Assembly (NCBI GenBank): GCA_020850315.1
Contig: JADZEY010000045.1
Coordinates: 1 to 64,000, forward strand
DNA: 64,000 nt
Direction: 5' to 3'
From: Armatimonadota bacterium
Lineage (GTDB): Bacteria; Bacteroidota; Ignavibacteria; OLB7
Below the pieces are notes generated by a model that was not told the origin of the DNA, did no database searches, and was given only the letters and a program-made list of their open reading frames with translations. Below, piece after piece: positions 51,206 through 60,433 of this stretch. Every line of letters starts with the position of its first letter. Positions within the stretch are counted from its first letter, which is position 1. A program made the translations under genes and the position numbers.

Positions 51206-53323
51206 CTACTGCCACCGAAGCACCACCAGCGTGCTGTCGTCCACAAGGCTTTCGCCCGCCGTAAACTTATTGATTCCCTCGAAGATTGCATCACGCATTT
51301 CTTGGCTGGATGGCTGGGCGGTGGCGCCCTGCTCCACAATCATCCGCAACCGCTCGTACTCTAACTCCTCGCCATCAGGGTTTCTGGCTTCGGGCAACCC
51401 GTCGCTGAAGAATATGGCGTAATCCCCCCTCTCAAATTTCACCTCCTCCTCCTGCAAAACACGTTGGAACAATGCTGGCTTGGCAATTCCCAACCCTATT
51501 CCGGGCGAGCGTGTGAACCGGGCCTCTCCTTGCTGCACCACTAAGGTGGGGCAATGGCCGGCGCGGGCTATCCGAAGCGTCCGTTCTTCATCAATAATTT
51601 GCACGCAGGTCATGGTGACAAACCAACGGTTGTCAATGGTTCCGTGCAGCGCGTGATTCACCTTTATCAAAAACTCTTTTGGGGTTGCGCAGGCTCCGGA
51701 AAAGGCTTGCACAATCCCTTTCACCATCCCCATGTAGAGCGCGGCACTTGCCCCTTTTCCGGAAACATCGGCAACGATGATGCCGATGGTGTGGTCGCTG
51801 AAGGCAAGGGTGTCGTAGTAATCCCCCCCCACAATGCTGGCCGGTTCCGACTCGGCATAGACCTCATGGAAGACACTGTTGGGCATGGTTTTGGGAAGCA
51901 ACTGAAGCTGAAGCGTGCGGGCAATCAGCATCTCCTGCTCAAACCGCTCCCGCTCGAACGACCGTTGAATCAGCCGTGATTGCTCGATTGCTAACGCAAT
52001 CTGGTGTGCGATTACTTCAAGGATTGTCAGATGCTCGCGGTCGAACCCGAACACTTGCTCCTTTGCCACAAACAATGTTCCAATCAGCTTATTGCCGGAA
52101 CGAAGCGGAGCGCCAGCAACGGAGCGGAGTGCGCGGGTTGTCCCGTTCTTCAATGCCCAGCGCCCTTCTCCTGTTTGTCCAATCATCTCCACCCGCTCGT
52201 TATTTCGCACCGCTTCGCCGATGGTCTGCTGGCGTGTGGCACGTGCGCTCATCAGTGCCTGGGCTACGGTTGCCGGAAGTTTCGGCGAAGTGCCGTACAG
52301 CAGTTCGCGGGTTCCCCCTTCCCCTAACTCAATCCACGCCGCTTGGCTTCGGGTGACATCGCAGGTGATGGCGATTGCGGTGTCGGTAAGGTCCTTGCTG
52401 TCGAATGATTCGGTAAGAAGCCGCGCAAAATTTGCCAACGAGCTAACCTCGATATTCCGCCGATCAATCGCCTCGGCGGTGGGAAGCGCAAGCATGGCAT
52501 TAAAGAACACCGTTGCCTGGGTCACCACCATCGAGACGATGATGCCGAAGGTTAACGAAAGCAACCCCGGGAAGAAGGCATAGAGTGATGAAGCCATTTC
52601 AGTGCTTTCCGGCATCAATGGAATGCAGGCGATTCCCCCCACAAGTGCCCATCCTAACAACTTCTGTTTTTGCCGTTTCCGCAGATTCACAATCCAGCCG
52701 CCCCGTACCGAAAGCAAAAACGCCATGACCCCCAACAATCCACTGAGCACGTAGGAGACTTCTCGGACATCTTGCAAGTCGCCAAAGAAGGCCACGAATA
52801 TCGGGATCACCACCAGCACAGCAAGACCGTAGGAGTAGCCAAGCGCGATTTTAGAGGGAGCCAGTTTTGAGCGGTAGCGGTACAACCGCAACACTCCTTC
52901 GGCAACCAGCGGCACAGCAATGTAGGCCACCAACGCCACCAACCGTCCCACAATAAACGACCAGATATTGGTCAGCGTGCGGTAATCATCGGAAGTAAAA
53001 ATCACCAAGTATGCAATCAGCCCACACACACCGGCGGCGGCGGTAATCAGGGTAAGCTGAACGTAGGTTTCGTAGGCTTCGTTATCGCTGGCGATATCTT
53101 CCGGCTGAAATAATCGGGCAGCAAAGGGGAGCAAACCAAGCAACGGGAAGAGAGTGCGGAAGAATCCATGCCCAGCATCTAACGGGTCGGTAAAATTCAG
53201 CGTGACAAGATCGTACAGCAGCACGCAAGCCCACGCGGCAACAATCACCACAATGGAAACCGCACGGCTCCACCGTGGCAGTGCTATGGTTCTGGTCAGG
53301 ATTGTTTGCCTGGTTTGGCTCAT
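51206..53323 (-). CDS. Membrane-bound SpoIIE/RsbU-type PP2C phosphatase with GAF domain
   Basis: From the ATG at 53323 the protein has 705 residues: about seven membrane helices (residues 20-250), a GAF sensor domain (about 320-470), and a C-terminal SpoIIE phosphatase (about 480-705). The PP2C metal residues appear in IVGGDYYDTLAF, GIIVADVSGKGASAALYM and DYAIFFSDGLPEARN. It should dephosphorylate the STAS protein encoded next to it, after sensing an envelope or cytoplasmic signal. Heads the three-gene partner-switching operon. Confidence 0.93.
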   Translation of the reverse strand: MSQTRQTILTRTIALPRWSRAVSIVVIVAAWACVLLYDLVTLNFTDPLDAGHGFFRTLFPLLGLLPFAARLFQPEDIASDNEAYETYVQLTLITAAAGVCGLIAYLVIFTSDDYRTLTNIWSFIVGRLVALVAYIAVPLVAEGVLRLYRYRSKLAPSKIALGYSYGLAVLVVIPIFVAFFGDLQDVREVSYVLSGLLGVMAFLLSVRGGWIVNLRKRQKQKLLGWALVGGIACIPLMPESTEMASSLYAFFPGLLSLTFGIIVSMVVTQATVFFNAMLALPTAEAIDRRNIEVSSLANFARLLTESFDSKDLTDTAIAITCDVTRSQAAWIELGEGGTRELLYGTSPKLPATVAQALMSARATRQQTIGEAVRNNERVEMIGQTGEGRWALKNGTTRALRSVAGAPLRSGNKLIGTLFVAKEQVFGFDREHLTILEVIAHQIALAIEQSRLIQRSFERERFEQEMLIARTLQLQLLPKTMPNSVFHEVYAESEPASIVGGDYYDTLAFSDHTIGIIVADVSGKGASAALYMGMVKGIVQAFSGACATPKEFLIKVNHALHGTIDNRWFVTMTCVQIIDEERTLRIARAGHCPTLVVQQGEARFTRSPGIGLGIAKPALFQRVLQEEEVKFERGDYAIFFSDGLPEARNPDGEELEYERLRMIVEQGATAQPSSQEMRDAIFEGINKFTAGESLVDDSTLVVLRWQ

Positions 53324-53434
53324 GGGGCGGGCTTCTTCGGCAGCGTGTGGGAAAGGTTGCAGGAGATAGGGGTGGGACAAGGAGCAAGGTAGATCGGTTC
53401 TCTCCTTACCTCCCCCCCCCTCGTCGTGTTCTGG

Positions 53435-53950
53435 TTACTCCACAATCACCACCCCATCGGCAACCATAGTGATCACTGTTTGCGGCCCGGTAATCTCTTC
53501 CGGTTTTGGGCCATTTTTTGATTCCTCGGCATAGTGTTTGGCCATGTCTTCCTCAATCACCTGGCGACTCACCACCCCTTGCAGATAGGCAGTGCGGTCG
53601 TGCGAGTCCTTCGGCACAAAGAATCCGTAATCTTTGAAGGTCACCCGCATGGTTCCGGCGTTATCGGTCACCACCAGCCAGCACCCTTTTTTCATGCAGA
53701 CATCAGTGATGGTTCCGCGCACAAGAACGGTTTGGCCAAACTTCGCGGTATCCTGCATTGCCGTGCTGACGGCCACGGCTGTGGCTGGATCAAGGGTAAT
53801 CGGCGCGCCGAACGCCCGTTTGGCAGCGGTGTCGGCAAGGGATGCCGCAACTGTAGTCGGTTGGGCAAGCACAGCGGCATTGCCATTTGACGAACATGTG
53901 CTTGGCACCGAAAGCAGGGCCAGCAGCGTAGCGATGGTGTAGATTGCCAT
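53435..53950 (-). CDS. DUF4920-domain exported protein
   Basis: A 171-residue protein with an N-terminal export signal (IYTIATLLALLSVPSTC; the Cys could be lipidated). The DUF4920 pattern is clear: FGAPITLDPATAVAV, then VRGTITDVCMKKGCWLVV with paired cysteines, then MRVTFKDYGFFVPKDSHDRTA. The family is periplasmic, possibly metal-binding or OB-fold, with no known reaction. It ends 112 bp upstream of the phosphatase gene on the same strand. Confidence 0.85.
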   Translation of the reverse strand: MAIYTIATLLALLSVPSTCSSNGNAAVLAQPTTVAASLADTAAKRAFGAPITLDPATAVAVSTAMQDTAKFGQTVLVRGTITDVCMKKGCWLVVTDNAGTMRVTFKDYGFFVPKDSHDRTAYLQGVVSRQVIEEDMAKHYAEESKNGPKPEEITGPQTVITMVADGVVIVE

Positions 53951-54081
53951 GCGGTTGACAAAAGTTTTTTCAGATGTTCCCCCATCTACCGGAAACGGGA
54001 AACGCCGCGTGTAATCGCCGTTTTTGGCGCGCTTGCGTCCGCACTGCTTCCTGCAATTGGGGCGGTTTTCAGACTCTCACA

Positions 54082-54111
54082 TTGTCTGCGTGGGGCAAAA
54101 TGGTAATTTTT
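54082..54111 (+). promoter_or_regulatory. Candidate promoter for the zinc-ribbon gene
   Basis: TTG at 54082-54084 and TAATTTTT at 54104-54111 are spaced by 19 bases, the ideal Bacteroidetes distance. The rest of 53951-54212 is AT/GC-mixed DNA without another motif. Confidence 0.5.
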
Positions 54112-54212
54112 CGGTTGCTGTCTTCCAGGCCTGTCCAAAACTACCGTAGTTTACGGCAAGGGGAGGATGCTGGATCCGGGTTCTACAACTCATGAAATTG
54201 AGAAAGTGATTT

Positions 54213-54611
54213 ATGGCACGTCGAGTCAAGCAAACAAAGTACATCACACTGGCCAATATGTGCGAGTTGTGCGCCAATCCAACAAAATTTGAACTGTTGG
54301 GAGAAGCCGCAGGACAGGAGGAAGGGAAACGCTGGGCCAAATGTTCCAAATGCCACCACACAATGATGATTGACATGTTGGTGGTGGAAGGGGAAAAGCG
54401 GAGCACAAAGAAAGAAGTAACCGTTGCCGTGGAAGATTGCGTTCCATACTCCCCACGCCAGATTTACACCGTTGGCGATGCCATTTACCACAAGACATGG
54501 GATGATGTTGGAACCGTCATCAGCAAAGAACTCACCTCCAAGGGGGGGCAAGCCATTGTGGTCTCCTTCAACAAGGTTGGCGAAAAACGCCTGATTGAAA
54601 ACTTAGTCTGA
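54213..54611 (+). CDS. Zinc-ribbon plus Tudor/KOW-like small protein
   Basis: A 132-residue cytoplasmic protein of unknown function. Two CxxC pairs near 17-20 (CELC) and 44-47 (CSKC) form a probable zinc ribbon (LANMCELCANPTKFEL and AKCSKCHHTMM). The second half, YTVGDAIYHKTWDDVGTVISKE, reads as a small beta barrel of the CarD/UvrD-C-terminal/KOW kind that binds RNA polymerase or nucleic acid. The gene lies upstream of rpsU on the same strand, so a link to transcription or translation is plausible. Confidence 0.65.
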   Translation: MARRVKQTKYITLANMCELCANPTKFELLGEAAGQEEGKRWAKCSKCHHTMMIDMLVVEGEKRSTKKEVTVAVEDCVPYSPRQIYTVGDAIYHKTWDDVGTVISKELTSKGGQAIVVSFNKVGEKRLIENLV

Positions 54612-54759
54612 AAAACTTAGTTTGGGGTTGCCATTTCAACAGGGGCAGCCCCAAACCACATATCTACACCATGTGGCAGCCAGCAGTAATGCTGCCCAAC
54701 GCCACAAGGAATTGTTTCCGTGAACACTCTATTCTCGATCCAAAGGGAGGTGAAATAGC

Positions 54760-54954
54760 TTGATCGGAGTGACCATCCAAGAAGGTGAGTCCATTGACCG
54801 CGCACTGCGCCGCTTCAAGAAAAAATATGAGCGCGCAGGAGTGATTAAGGAGTACAAGCGCCGCACGGCCTTTACGAAGCCATCTATCAACAATCGCATG
54901 GCCCGCCTGAAGGCAATCCGCCGCCAGTTGCGCATCTCACGCGAGATGGAGTAA
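54760..54954 (+). CDS. rpsU: Ribosomal protein S21 (TTG start)
   Basis: 64-residue small-subunit protein involved in translation initiation. The sequence MIGVTIQEGESIDRALRRF and YERAGVIKEYKRR is canonical. The start codon is TTG at 54760: no ATG or GTG fits, while GGAGGTG lies 8 bases upstream. A rare start may limit synthesis. The structured segment 54971-55041 follows. Confidence 0.95.
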   Translation: MIGVTIQEGESIDRALRRFKKKYERAGVIKEYKRRTAFTKPSINNRMARLKAIRRQLRISREME

Positions 54955-54970
54955 CAGCACCACAGCCATT

Positions 54971-55041
54971 GAACGCTACAAACGGCGAAGCAGGAACCAG
55001 ATTGCTACCCTGCATGGTTTGTTGTTTCGCCGCAAGCGTTC
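54971..55041. other. Strongly paired non-coding segment after rpsU
   Basis: Three nested helices can form in order: 54971-54977 with 55035-55041 (7 bp), 54983-54989 with 55026-55032 (7 bp), 54990-54994 with 55009-55013 (5 bp), leaving a 14-base loop and a 12-base bulge. No T-run follows. It may be a terminator-like, processing or regulatory RNA element. Confidence 0.55.
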
Positions 55042-55126
55042 GCGCTGATGAAGCCCCCGCTGCGGTTTCCAGAACCGTCTTTCCGCACACTCAACAGGAA
55101 TGAGCGAACAAAGGAGTCAAAGCGGT

Positions 55127-55429
55127 ATGAATGATTTTGAGCAGAACTCCAACGACCAACCTCCATCGCAATCGGTGGAGCGGCTGGTTACTAAAGGGAA
55201 AAGCGTGCTTGACCTCTGTATCGAACGGAACAAGCTGCTGTGCGTGAAGGGATTTATTGATTGCCAGATTGAGCGTGGCGGCGATTACGTCCGCGTGGTG
55301 GAGCAGATGGTTGGGTACATTGATACCGAACTTCAAACCGCCACCGACCGCCACCGACGCAAGTTGCTGACGGAGCTTCAGGGCTATGCCGCCCAGCAAC
55401 TTCAGTCCTCGCCAGAAATCCCGGTGTAA
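55127..55429 (+). CDS. Small helical hypothetical protein
   Basis: A 100-residue protein starting MNDFEQNSND behind AAAGGAG; the ATG 27 bases upstream at 55100 is less well placed. It is mainly helical: VERLVTKGKSVLDLCIERNKL then FIDCQIERGGDYVRVVEQMVGYID. I do not recognise the family. It follows rpsU and the paired RNA segment and is followed by a bidirectional hairpin. Two Cys residues are present but no motif. Confidence 0.6.
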   Translation: MNDFEQNSNDQPPSQSVERLVTKGKSVLDLCIERNKLLCVKGFIDCQIERGGDYVRVVEQMVGYIDTELQTATDRHRRKLLTELQGYAAQQLQSSPEIPV

Positions 55430-55471
55430 CGCGCCCATCGTCATCATAAGCATCGAACGTTCAACAACAAG

Positions 55472-55511
55472 CAATCGCCGCATGAAGCCTTACGGTTTTG
55501 TGCGGCGATTG
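55472..55511. terminator. Hairpin between convergent genes
   Basis: An 11-bp perfect stem (55472-55482 with 55501-55511) with an 18-base loop lies between the small hypothetical gene and the leftward polysaccharide kinase gene ending at 55555. T content after it is moderate (GATTATTTGG). Confidence 0.6.
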
Positions 55512-55554
55512 ATTATTTGGTGAGATGCTCTGCGCGGCTGGTTGGCGCGCAAGG

Positions 55555-58101
55555 CTATCCGTTCAGCTTCGGTTGTTCTTCGGCTTGGTGGCCGTTGGCA
55601 ATCGCTTTGGCGCGCCGATCCTTGCGGCGGCTTGCTTCCTCCTGCTCCTCCATTCCGCCATAATAATTGTAGTAGCGGTAGTAGCGGTAGTACTTGTACG
55701 AAGCCGAGCCGTAGGTCTGCGACACGTCGAAGTCGTTCAGCACCACCCCAAGCAGTGGGGTGTTCACCCGCTCTAGCCCCTCGCGCGATTTCTCCAAAAA
55801 CTCCATTTTGGTTTTGTGCGCCCGCACCACAAGGATTGTGGTATCGGTCATGGTGGAAAGGATCATGGCATCGGTCACGGCCCCAATCGGTGGCGAGTCA
55901 ATCAGGATCATGTCGTAATCTTTCTCAAGATCCGTCAACAACTCACGCATCCGGCGCGAGCCAATCAGCTCCGACGGGTTGGGGGGAATCGAGCCAGAGC
56001 TTAAAACATCAAGGTTGGGGATACCGCTGGGGCGAATTGCTTCATCCAAGCGCGCCATCCCGATTAGGCAGTTTACCAGGCCTGGCTCGCGCGGGAATCC
56101 GAACACCGAGTTCTGGGTGGGGCGGCGCAAGTCGCAATCAATCAGCAACGTGCGCGCACCGCTTTGGGCAAGGGTGATTGCCAAGTTGGTGCTGGTGGTG
56201 GATTTCCCCTCCTGCGGGACGGAGCTTGCCACCAAAATTTTCCGTACTGGTTCCTCGATTGCCGCAAACTGCACAGCAGTGCGTAGCGAGCGGTACGATT
56301 CCGAGATAGGAGCCTTTGGCTGGATATGGGTGATAAGGTGGGAGGAAGCGCGTCCGTTCAGCCGCACGGCCAATGGGTCGTCCTTGCTGATGTCGTAATT
56401 CAGCATGGTTTCAGGGATCAACGGAATTGCCGTCAGCACCGTGAAACCGTGCTTCTCCAGATCATCGGGGGAGTGAACGGTGGTGTCGCTGTAGGCCAGC
56501 AGCAATGCAATGCCCACGCCGATTGCTAACCCCAGAAACGCGCCGGTCAGGATGTTCGCGGTGCGGTTGGGGCTAACCGGTTTCAGCACTGGTTGGGCAT
56601 CTTCAAAGATGCGTGCGGTGGAGGTGACGGATTGCTCTTCCAGCACTTTCTTGTTGTACTCATCCAGCATATTCTCGTACATCTTTGCCGATGCTGATTT
56701 CTCCCGCATCAACCGGTCAACATCCATCTGCTGCTGCGGCACTGCCGACATCTGGGCCACAACTTGGGCGCGCGCAGCGTTGATTGCCGCGCTTTGCGCC
56801 CGCAAGGCTTGCAGCGCAACCTCATCTTCAAAAATTTGCTGGCGCATATTTCCCAGCGGAGCAGTTGGCATTTCCCCCTGTTTTGTGGTGGTCATCAACG
56901 CTCCAACATTGGAGTTTTTCATCCGAGCAACCACTGGCGACAGCTTCGATTCCAGCAACGTCATCTGGTCGCTAATCACCTTCTTTTTTTGGTCGTAGGC
57001 AATTTTGCTGGCACCATCGAACGGAACCGATAACATCAAGTCGCGCTCCGTCTTCAGCTTTGCAATCTCCGTTTGCAGTTGCGAGGCATAGACCCAATCG
57101 CCAGAAGCAAATTCTTGGGCAAATGCCGTATCTACCGCTTGGTATTGCTGTTTGGCTTCTTGCAGCTTGCGCGCCAGCGTGGTGGTTTGGATTTGCGTTT
57201 GTGAGGCATCGTTATCCAGCTTCGACTTGGCCTGCACAAGGTCGCTGGCCTGCATATCCAAACCGAGGATGTTTTTCGATTCCAGATAATCTTTCAAGTG
57301 CAGCTCAATAATCGCTAAGGAGTCGCGCACCTTTTCCATTTTATCAGCCACAAACTGGCGGATTTGCGTGGCTTTGCGGCTATTCTGATCCTTGTTATCC
57401 TTGATGTACACTTCGGCAAAAGTGTTGGCAATCAGTGCTGCTTCGTTCGGGTCCCCGGTGCGGGTCACTACCTGAATAACGTCGGCATCTTTCGATGGCT
57501 TCACTTCGATAATCCTGCGAAGGCTTTCCACAAGGGCATCAACCACCCGGTTCTGCCGCTCGGGGCTTGCGTTTGCTGCTGTACTCAATCCGCCATATTG
57601 TGCTTCCACAATGGTTAGCAACGGAAGCACTGTTTCCCGTTTGGCAGTATCGGTGAACCGCAACGCGATTAGCCGGGTTGCGGTTTTCTCGAAGATTGGG
57701 CGTGAGGTAAGGATTTGCAGCTCCTTCTTCAGCTCACGATCGGTGTTGCCCCAGTAATTGGGGTTGTTCAAAAGCCCGATGCTTTGATCCTTCTCATTCA
57801 CCAACACCTGCAGCGACGATTCATAGATGAAGGGCAATGAGTAGGTGTACCATGCAGCCAGCGAACCCATCACAATCAGGCAAGCCAAAATGATCCATTT
57901 CCCACGCCACAGCAGCCCCACATAATCCAGCCATTGCAGCTTGTTCTTTTTCTCATCTACGCCGCGAAGCGTCCGCTGAAGCCGCACCATGTCGGCATTG
58001 TAGGGTTGCGGACGCGCGGGGGTAAACTGCCCAGTTCGCGATGGAAGCCGCGACTGGCCGTTCCCGTTGTCGCCGTACTGGAAATAATCGTTTGATGCCA
58101 T
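55555..58101 (-). CDS. Wzc-like polysaccharide co-polymerase and BY-kinase
   Basis: From the ATG at 58101 (AGGAG upstream) the protein has 848 residues. It has a Wzz-type N-terminal membrane helix (GKWIILACLIVMGSLAAWY), a long periplasmic coiled coil (about 190-500), and a second membrane helix (ILTGAFLGLAIGVGIALLLAY). The cytoplasmic tyrosine kinase follows, with Walker A SSVPQEGKSTT, Walker A' LLIDCDLRR and Walker B MILIDSPPIG. A tyrosine cluster near the C-terminus (YKYYRYYRYYNYYGG) is the likely autophosphorylation site. It controls chain length and export of an exopolysaccharide. No wza/wzx/wzy genes adjoin, but a methyltransferase gene lies upstream. Confidence 0.93.
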   Translation of the reverse strand: MASNDYFQYGDNGNGQSRLPSRTGQFTPARPQPYNADMVRLQRTLRGVDEKKNKLQWLDYVGLLWRGKWIILACLIVMGSLAAWYTYSLPFIYESSLQVLVNEKDQSIGLLNNPNYWGNTDRELKKELQILTSRPIFEKTATRLIALRFTDTAKRETVLPLLTIVEAQYGGLSTAANASPERQNRVVDALVESLRRIIEVKPSKDADVIQVVTRTGDPNEAALIANTFAEVYIKDNKDQNSRKATQIRQFVADKMEKVRDSLAIIELHLKDYLESKNILGLDMQASDLVQAKSKLDNDASQTQIQTTTLARKLQEAKQQYQAVDTAFAQEFASGDWVYASQLQTEIAKLKTERDLMLSVPFDGASKIAYDQKKKVISDQMTLLESKLSPVVARMKNSNVGALMTTTKQGEMPTAPLGNMRQQIFEDEVALQALRAQSAAINAARAQVVAQMSAVPQQQMDVDRLMREKSASAKMYENMLDEYNKKVLEEQSVTSTARIFEDAQPVLKPVSPNRTANILTGAFLGLAIGVGIALLLAYSDTTVHSPDDLEKHGFTVLTAIPLIPETMLNYDISKDDPLAVRLNGRASSHLITHIQPKAPISESYRSLRTAVQFAAIEEPVRKILVASSVPQEGKSTTSTNLAITLAQSGARTLLIDCDLRRPTQNSVFGFPREPGLVNCLIGMARLDEAIRPSGIPNLDVLSSGSIPPNPSELIGSRRMRELLTDLEKDYDMILIDSPPIGAVTDAMILSTMTDTTILVVRAHKTKMEFLEKSREGLERVNTPLLGVVLNDFDVSQTYGSASYKYYRYYRYYNYYGGMEEQEEASRRKDRRAKAIANGHQAEEQPKLNG

Positions 58102-58236
58102 GTTCAGAAACTTCACTCCTGGGCGTGTGATAGCCCGGCAGCAATATAGGGCGAAACGGCCATTGAAGAACCACTATCAAGGCCATTATGCTTGGCGGCG
58201 TGGCCATGCTGTTCGATGACATCTATCCAACATCAC

Positions 58237-58944
58237 TTATCGCTTTCTCCATACCGCCAGCAAGTTTGTTCGGAACCGTTGGAAGGGTGTTGGGCGGGTG
58301 GCAAGATGCCAAGCATAAAACAGCAGAAAGATCAGCCGGCGGGTGTAGTTGGCATCCTGCAGAAAGTCTAACCGAACAAGCCGCAACGCAGGGTGAACAC
58401 CCTCCATTGCCCTGGGGGTGTTCAGCCGATGAAACGTTGGCATCACATCAATCTCCCGCACCCGAAACAGCGTGCGCAGCAGCGCATTCTTCAGGCGAAA
58501 CGGGAGCAATCGGGGAAGCGCGATAAAGGGGCTGTGGGTGTTTGTTGTCAGCACCATCACATGGCCGCCGGGCTTCAGCACCCGTACAATTTCGCCGAAG
58601 CTGCCGGCAATGTCGGGCAGATGCTCGGCAACAAAACGGAGGGTGATAAGATCAGCACTGGAATCGGGAAAGGGGAGCTTATTCGGCTGCATCAACACAA
58701 ACTGAGCGCTGTTTGGATGTTCGGGCGGAACGATGTCGGTTCCGATAGCGCTGGCCGCAAGGTGGCCGTACTCCATCACCACGGTGTTGGCCCCGCACCC
58801 AACATCAATCCAGACAGATTGCTTCTGAAGTATCCCACAAATCGCGTTGCCCCAAACTTCCCAGCGGTGGCGGAACGTTGGGTCGGTACGCTGGATAATC
58901 CGGTCGGACCACTGGCGGTTGATAGCGTGGGCGTTGTTCGTCAT
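58237..58944 (-). CDS. Class I SAM-dependent methyltransferase
   Basis: A 235-residue protein with the Rossmann SAM site WIDVGCGANTVVMEYG, the second acidic strand (IGTDIVPPEH) and the FPDSSADLITLRFVAEHL motif IV region. The C-terminal region is hydrophobic (LIFLLFYAWHLA), suggesting a lipid-linked or polysaccharide substrate at the membrane. It is upstream of the Wzc-like gene on the same strand, so methylation of a polysaccharide is a reasonable guess. Confidence 0.85.
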   Translation of the reverse strand: MTNNAHAINRQWSDRIIQRTDPTFRHRWEVWGNAICGILQKQSVWIDVGCGANTVVMEYGHLAASAIGTDIVPPEHPNSAQFVLMQPNKLPFPDSSADLITLRFVAEHLPDIAGSFGEIVRVLKPGGHVMVLTTNTHSPFIALPRLLPFRLKNALLRTLFRVREIDVMPTFHRLNTPRAMEGVHPALRLVRLDFLQDANYTRRLIFLLFYAWHLATRPTPFQRFRTNLLAVWRKR

Positions 58945-59172
58945 GCGGAAAAACTACTGACTTCCAGCCGATGGAAAGGAAAGGAAGTATCAAATATCCT
59001 CCGTTTTCACGCCTCGCTTCTCTCCTGTATCTTGCCGCAACTTCTGGCTGAAGGCTTCCGTAGCGGCGCGCCATTGTGCCCACTGCGCAAGCGCATCCAA
59101 CGTAGCGGCGCGGCACAAACCGATCCCACGAACAACCAACGAATCTCACTTTCCTTTTTTTTGGAGCAGGCA

Positions 59173-60225
59173 ATGGAAATGGACAACGCACAAAGCATCC
59201 GCAAACACAAAATCAAATTTCCCGAGATCAGCTCGCGCTCGTGGGAACACCCCGCCGACCGTGCCGCGCTTACCACGTTGCGGAAAGTTCCCGGGCTTGA
59301 TCTACTGCTGCAAAAACTTATCGGTGCCACCACCGAACGCTCTATCCGTTTGGTCTCCCTTGCATCGGCTGTTCGCGTCACCGAACGTCAGTTCGGAAAA
59401 GTCAGCCTGCTGTTCGATGAAGCCTGTGGCATCCTTGATGTGAAGCAGAAACCGGAGCTGTTCGTTTCCCAAAGCCCGTTCCTGAATGCCGGTGCAATCG
59501 GTGTCGAACGCCCCTTTATCGTCCTAAATTCCTCCTTGCTTGATTCCCTGAACGAAGAAGAATTGCTGGCGGTAATGGCCCACGAACTTGGCCACTGCCT
59601 AAGCGGCCATGTGCTCTACAAAACATTGCTGGCGTTGCTGATTCGGTTCTCGGTCTTTGCCAGCAACATTCCGCTGGGGAACGCCTCCATCATTGCCATT
59701 ATCGCCGCCCTGCGCGAGTGGGACCGAAAAAGTGAGTTAAGCGCCGACCGCGCCGAAATTTTAGTGGTGCAGGATCCCAACGTTAGCTACGGGCTGTTGA
59801 TGAAAATGGCTGGCGGCCGCCATATCGAGCAGATGGATTACAACGAGTTTTTCCTGCAAGCTGCCGAATACGAAAAAGGGGGGACAATCCTTGACGGTGT
59901 GTTCAAGCTGCTGAACCTGATAGGCCAAACGCATCCCTTCCCAGTCATCCGGCTCACGGAGTTAAAGGGGTGGGTGGATAGCGGAGCCTACGGGAAAATT
60001 TTAGCAGGTGAGTACGTCCGCCGCGATCAGGAGAAGAACGCCAGCGCGCGCGACGACATCCGCCAGGCAGCCGACCAATACAAGGAAGACATCAATACAT
60101 CGCAGGATCCGTTGGCCGAGACGCTCCGCAATGCCGCCGCCAACATGGGGGAAACCGCTGGCGAGATGGGGAAGAAAGCAAAAGAAGTCTTCGACTCCAT
60201 TTTTGGAAATGGCGGGAAAAAGTAA
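59173..60225 (+). CDS. M48-family zinc metallopeptidase
   Basis: From the ATG at 59173 (GGAG upstream) the protein has 350 residues. The zinc motif is VMAHELGHCLSGHVLYK (HExxH), and the third ligand region is SELSADRAEIL. It resembles the HtpX/Oma1 group but has no clear N-terminal membrane helix; a hydrophobic stretch follows the motif (LLIRFSVFASNIPLG). The C-terminus is a charged helical tail with KEVFDSIFG. The open frame upstream to 58393 overlaps the methyltransferase gene antisense and is not real. Confidence 0.88.
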   Translation: MEMDNAQSIRKHKIKFPEISSRSWEHPADRAALTTLRKVPGLDLLLQKLIGATTERSIRLVSLASAVRVTERQFGKVSLLFDEACGILDVKQKPELFVSQSPFLNAGAIGVERPFIVLNSSLLDSLNEEELLAVMAHELGHCLSGHVLYKTLLALLIRFSVFASNIPLGNASIIAIIAALREWDRKSELSADRAEILVVQDPNVSYGLLMKMAGGRHIEQMDYNEFFLQAAEYEKGGTILDGVFKLLNLIGQTHPFPVIRLTELKGWVDSGAYGKILAGEYVRRDQEKNASARDDIRQAADQYKEDINTSQDPLAETLRNAAANMGETAGEMGKKAKEVFDSIFGNGGKK

Positions 60226-60319
60226 TTCGCGAAGGTAGGGTGAAAGAAGGGGGCATCCGCTACTCCATGTTGCTGGTGTGAGTTGCTCTTCAAGTACCAA
60301 TTTCACTGTGATTTCACTG

Positions 60320-60354
60320 TGCCGGATACGAGAGTTCTTATCCGGCATTTTTTT
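60320..60354 (+). terminator. Rho-independent terminator of the M48 gene
   Basis: A 9-bp GC-rich stem (60320-60328 with 60339-60347) and 10-base loop are followed by seven T. Two direct copies of a TTTCACTGTG motif (60301-60320) precede it. Confidence 0.85.
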
Positions 60355-60433
60355 GCGCTACTTCAATGCTTTAGGGGGGGGGCGGCGGAGAGGAGCGAAG
60401 CAGCGGGGCAAGCCAATCTTGTGGCGTTTCGGC

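Noticed and set aside
58393..59172. N-terminal extension of the M48 peptidase frame
   Set aside because: It is antisense to the methyltransferase gene; a good ribosome site precedes the ATG at 59173.
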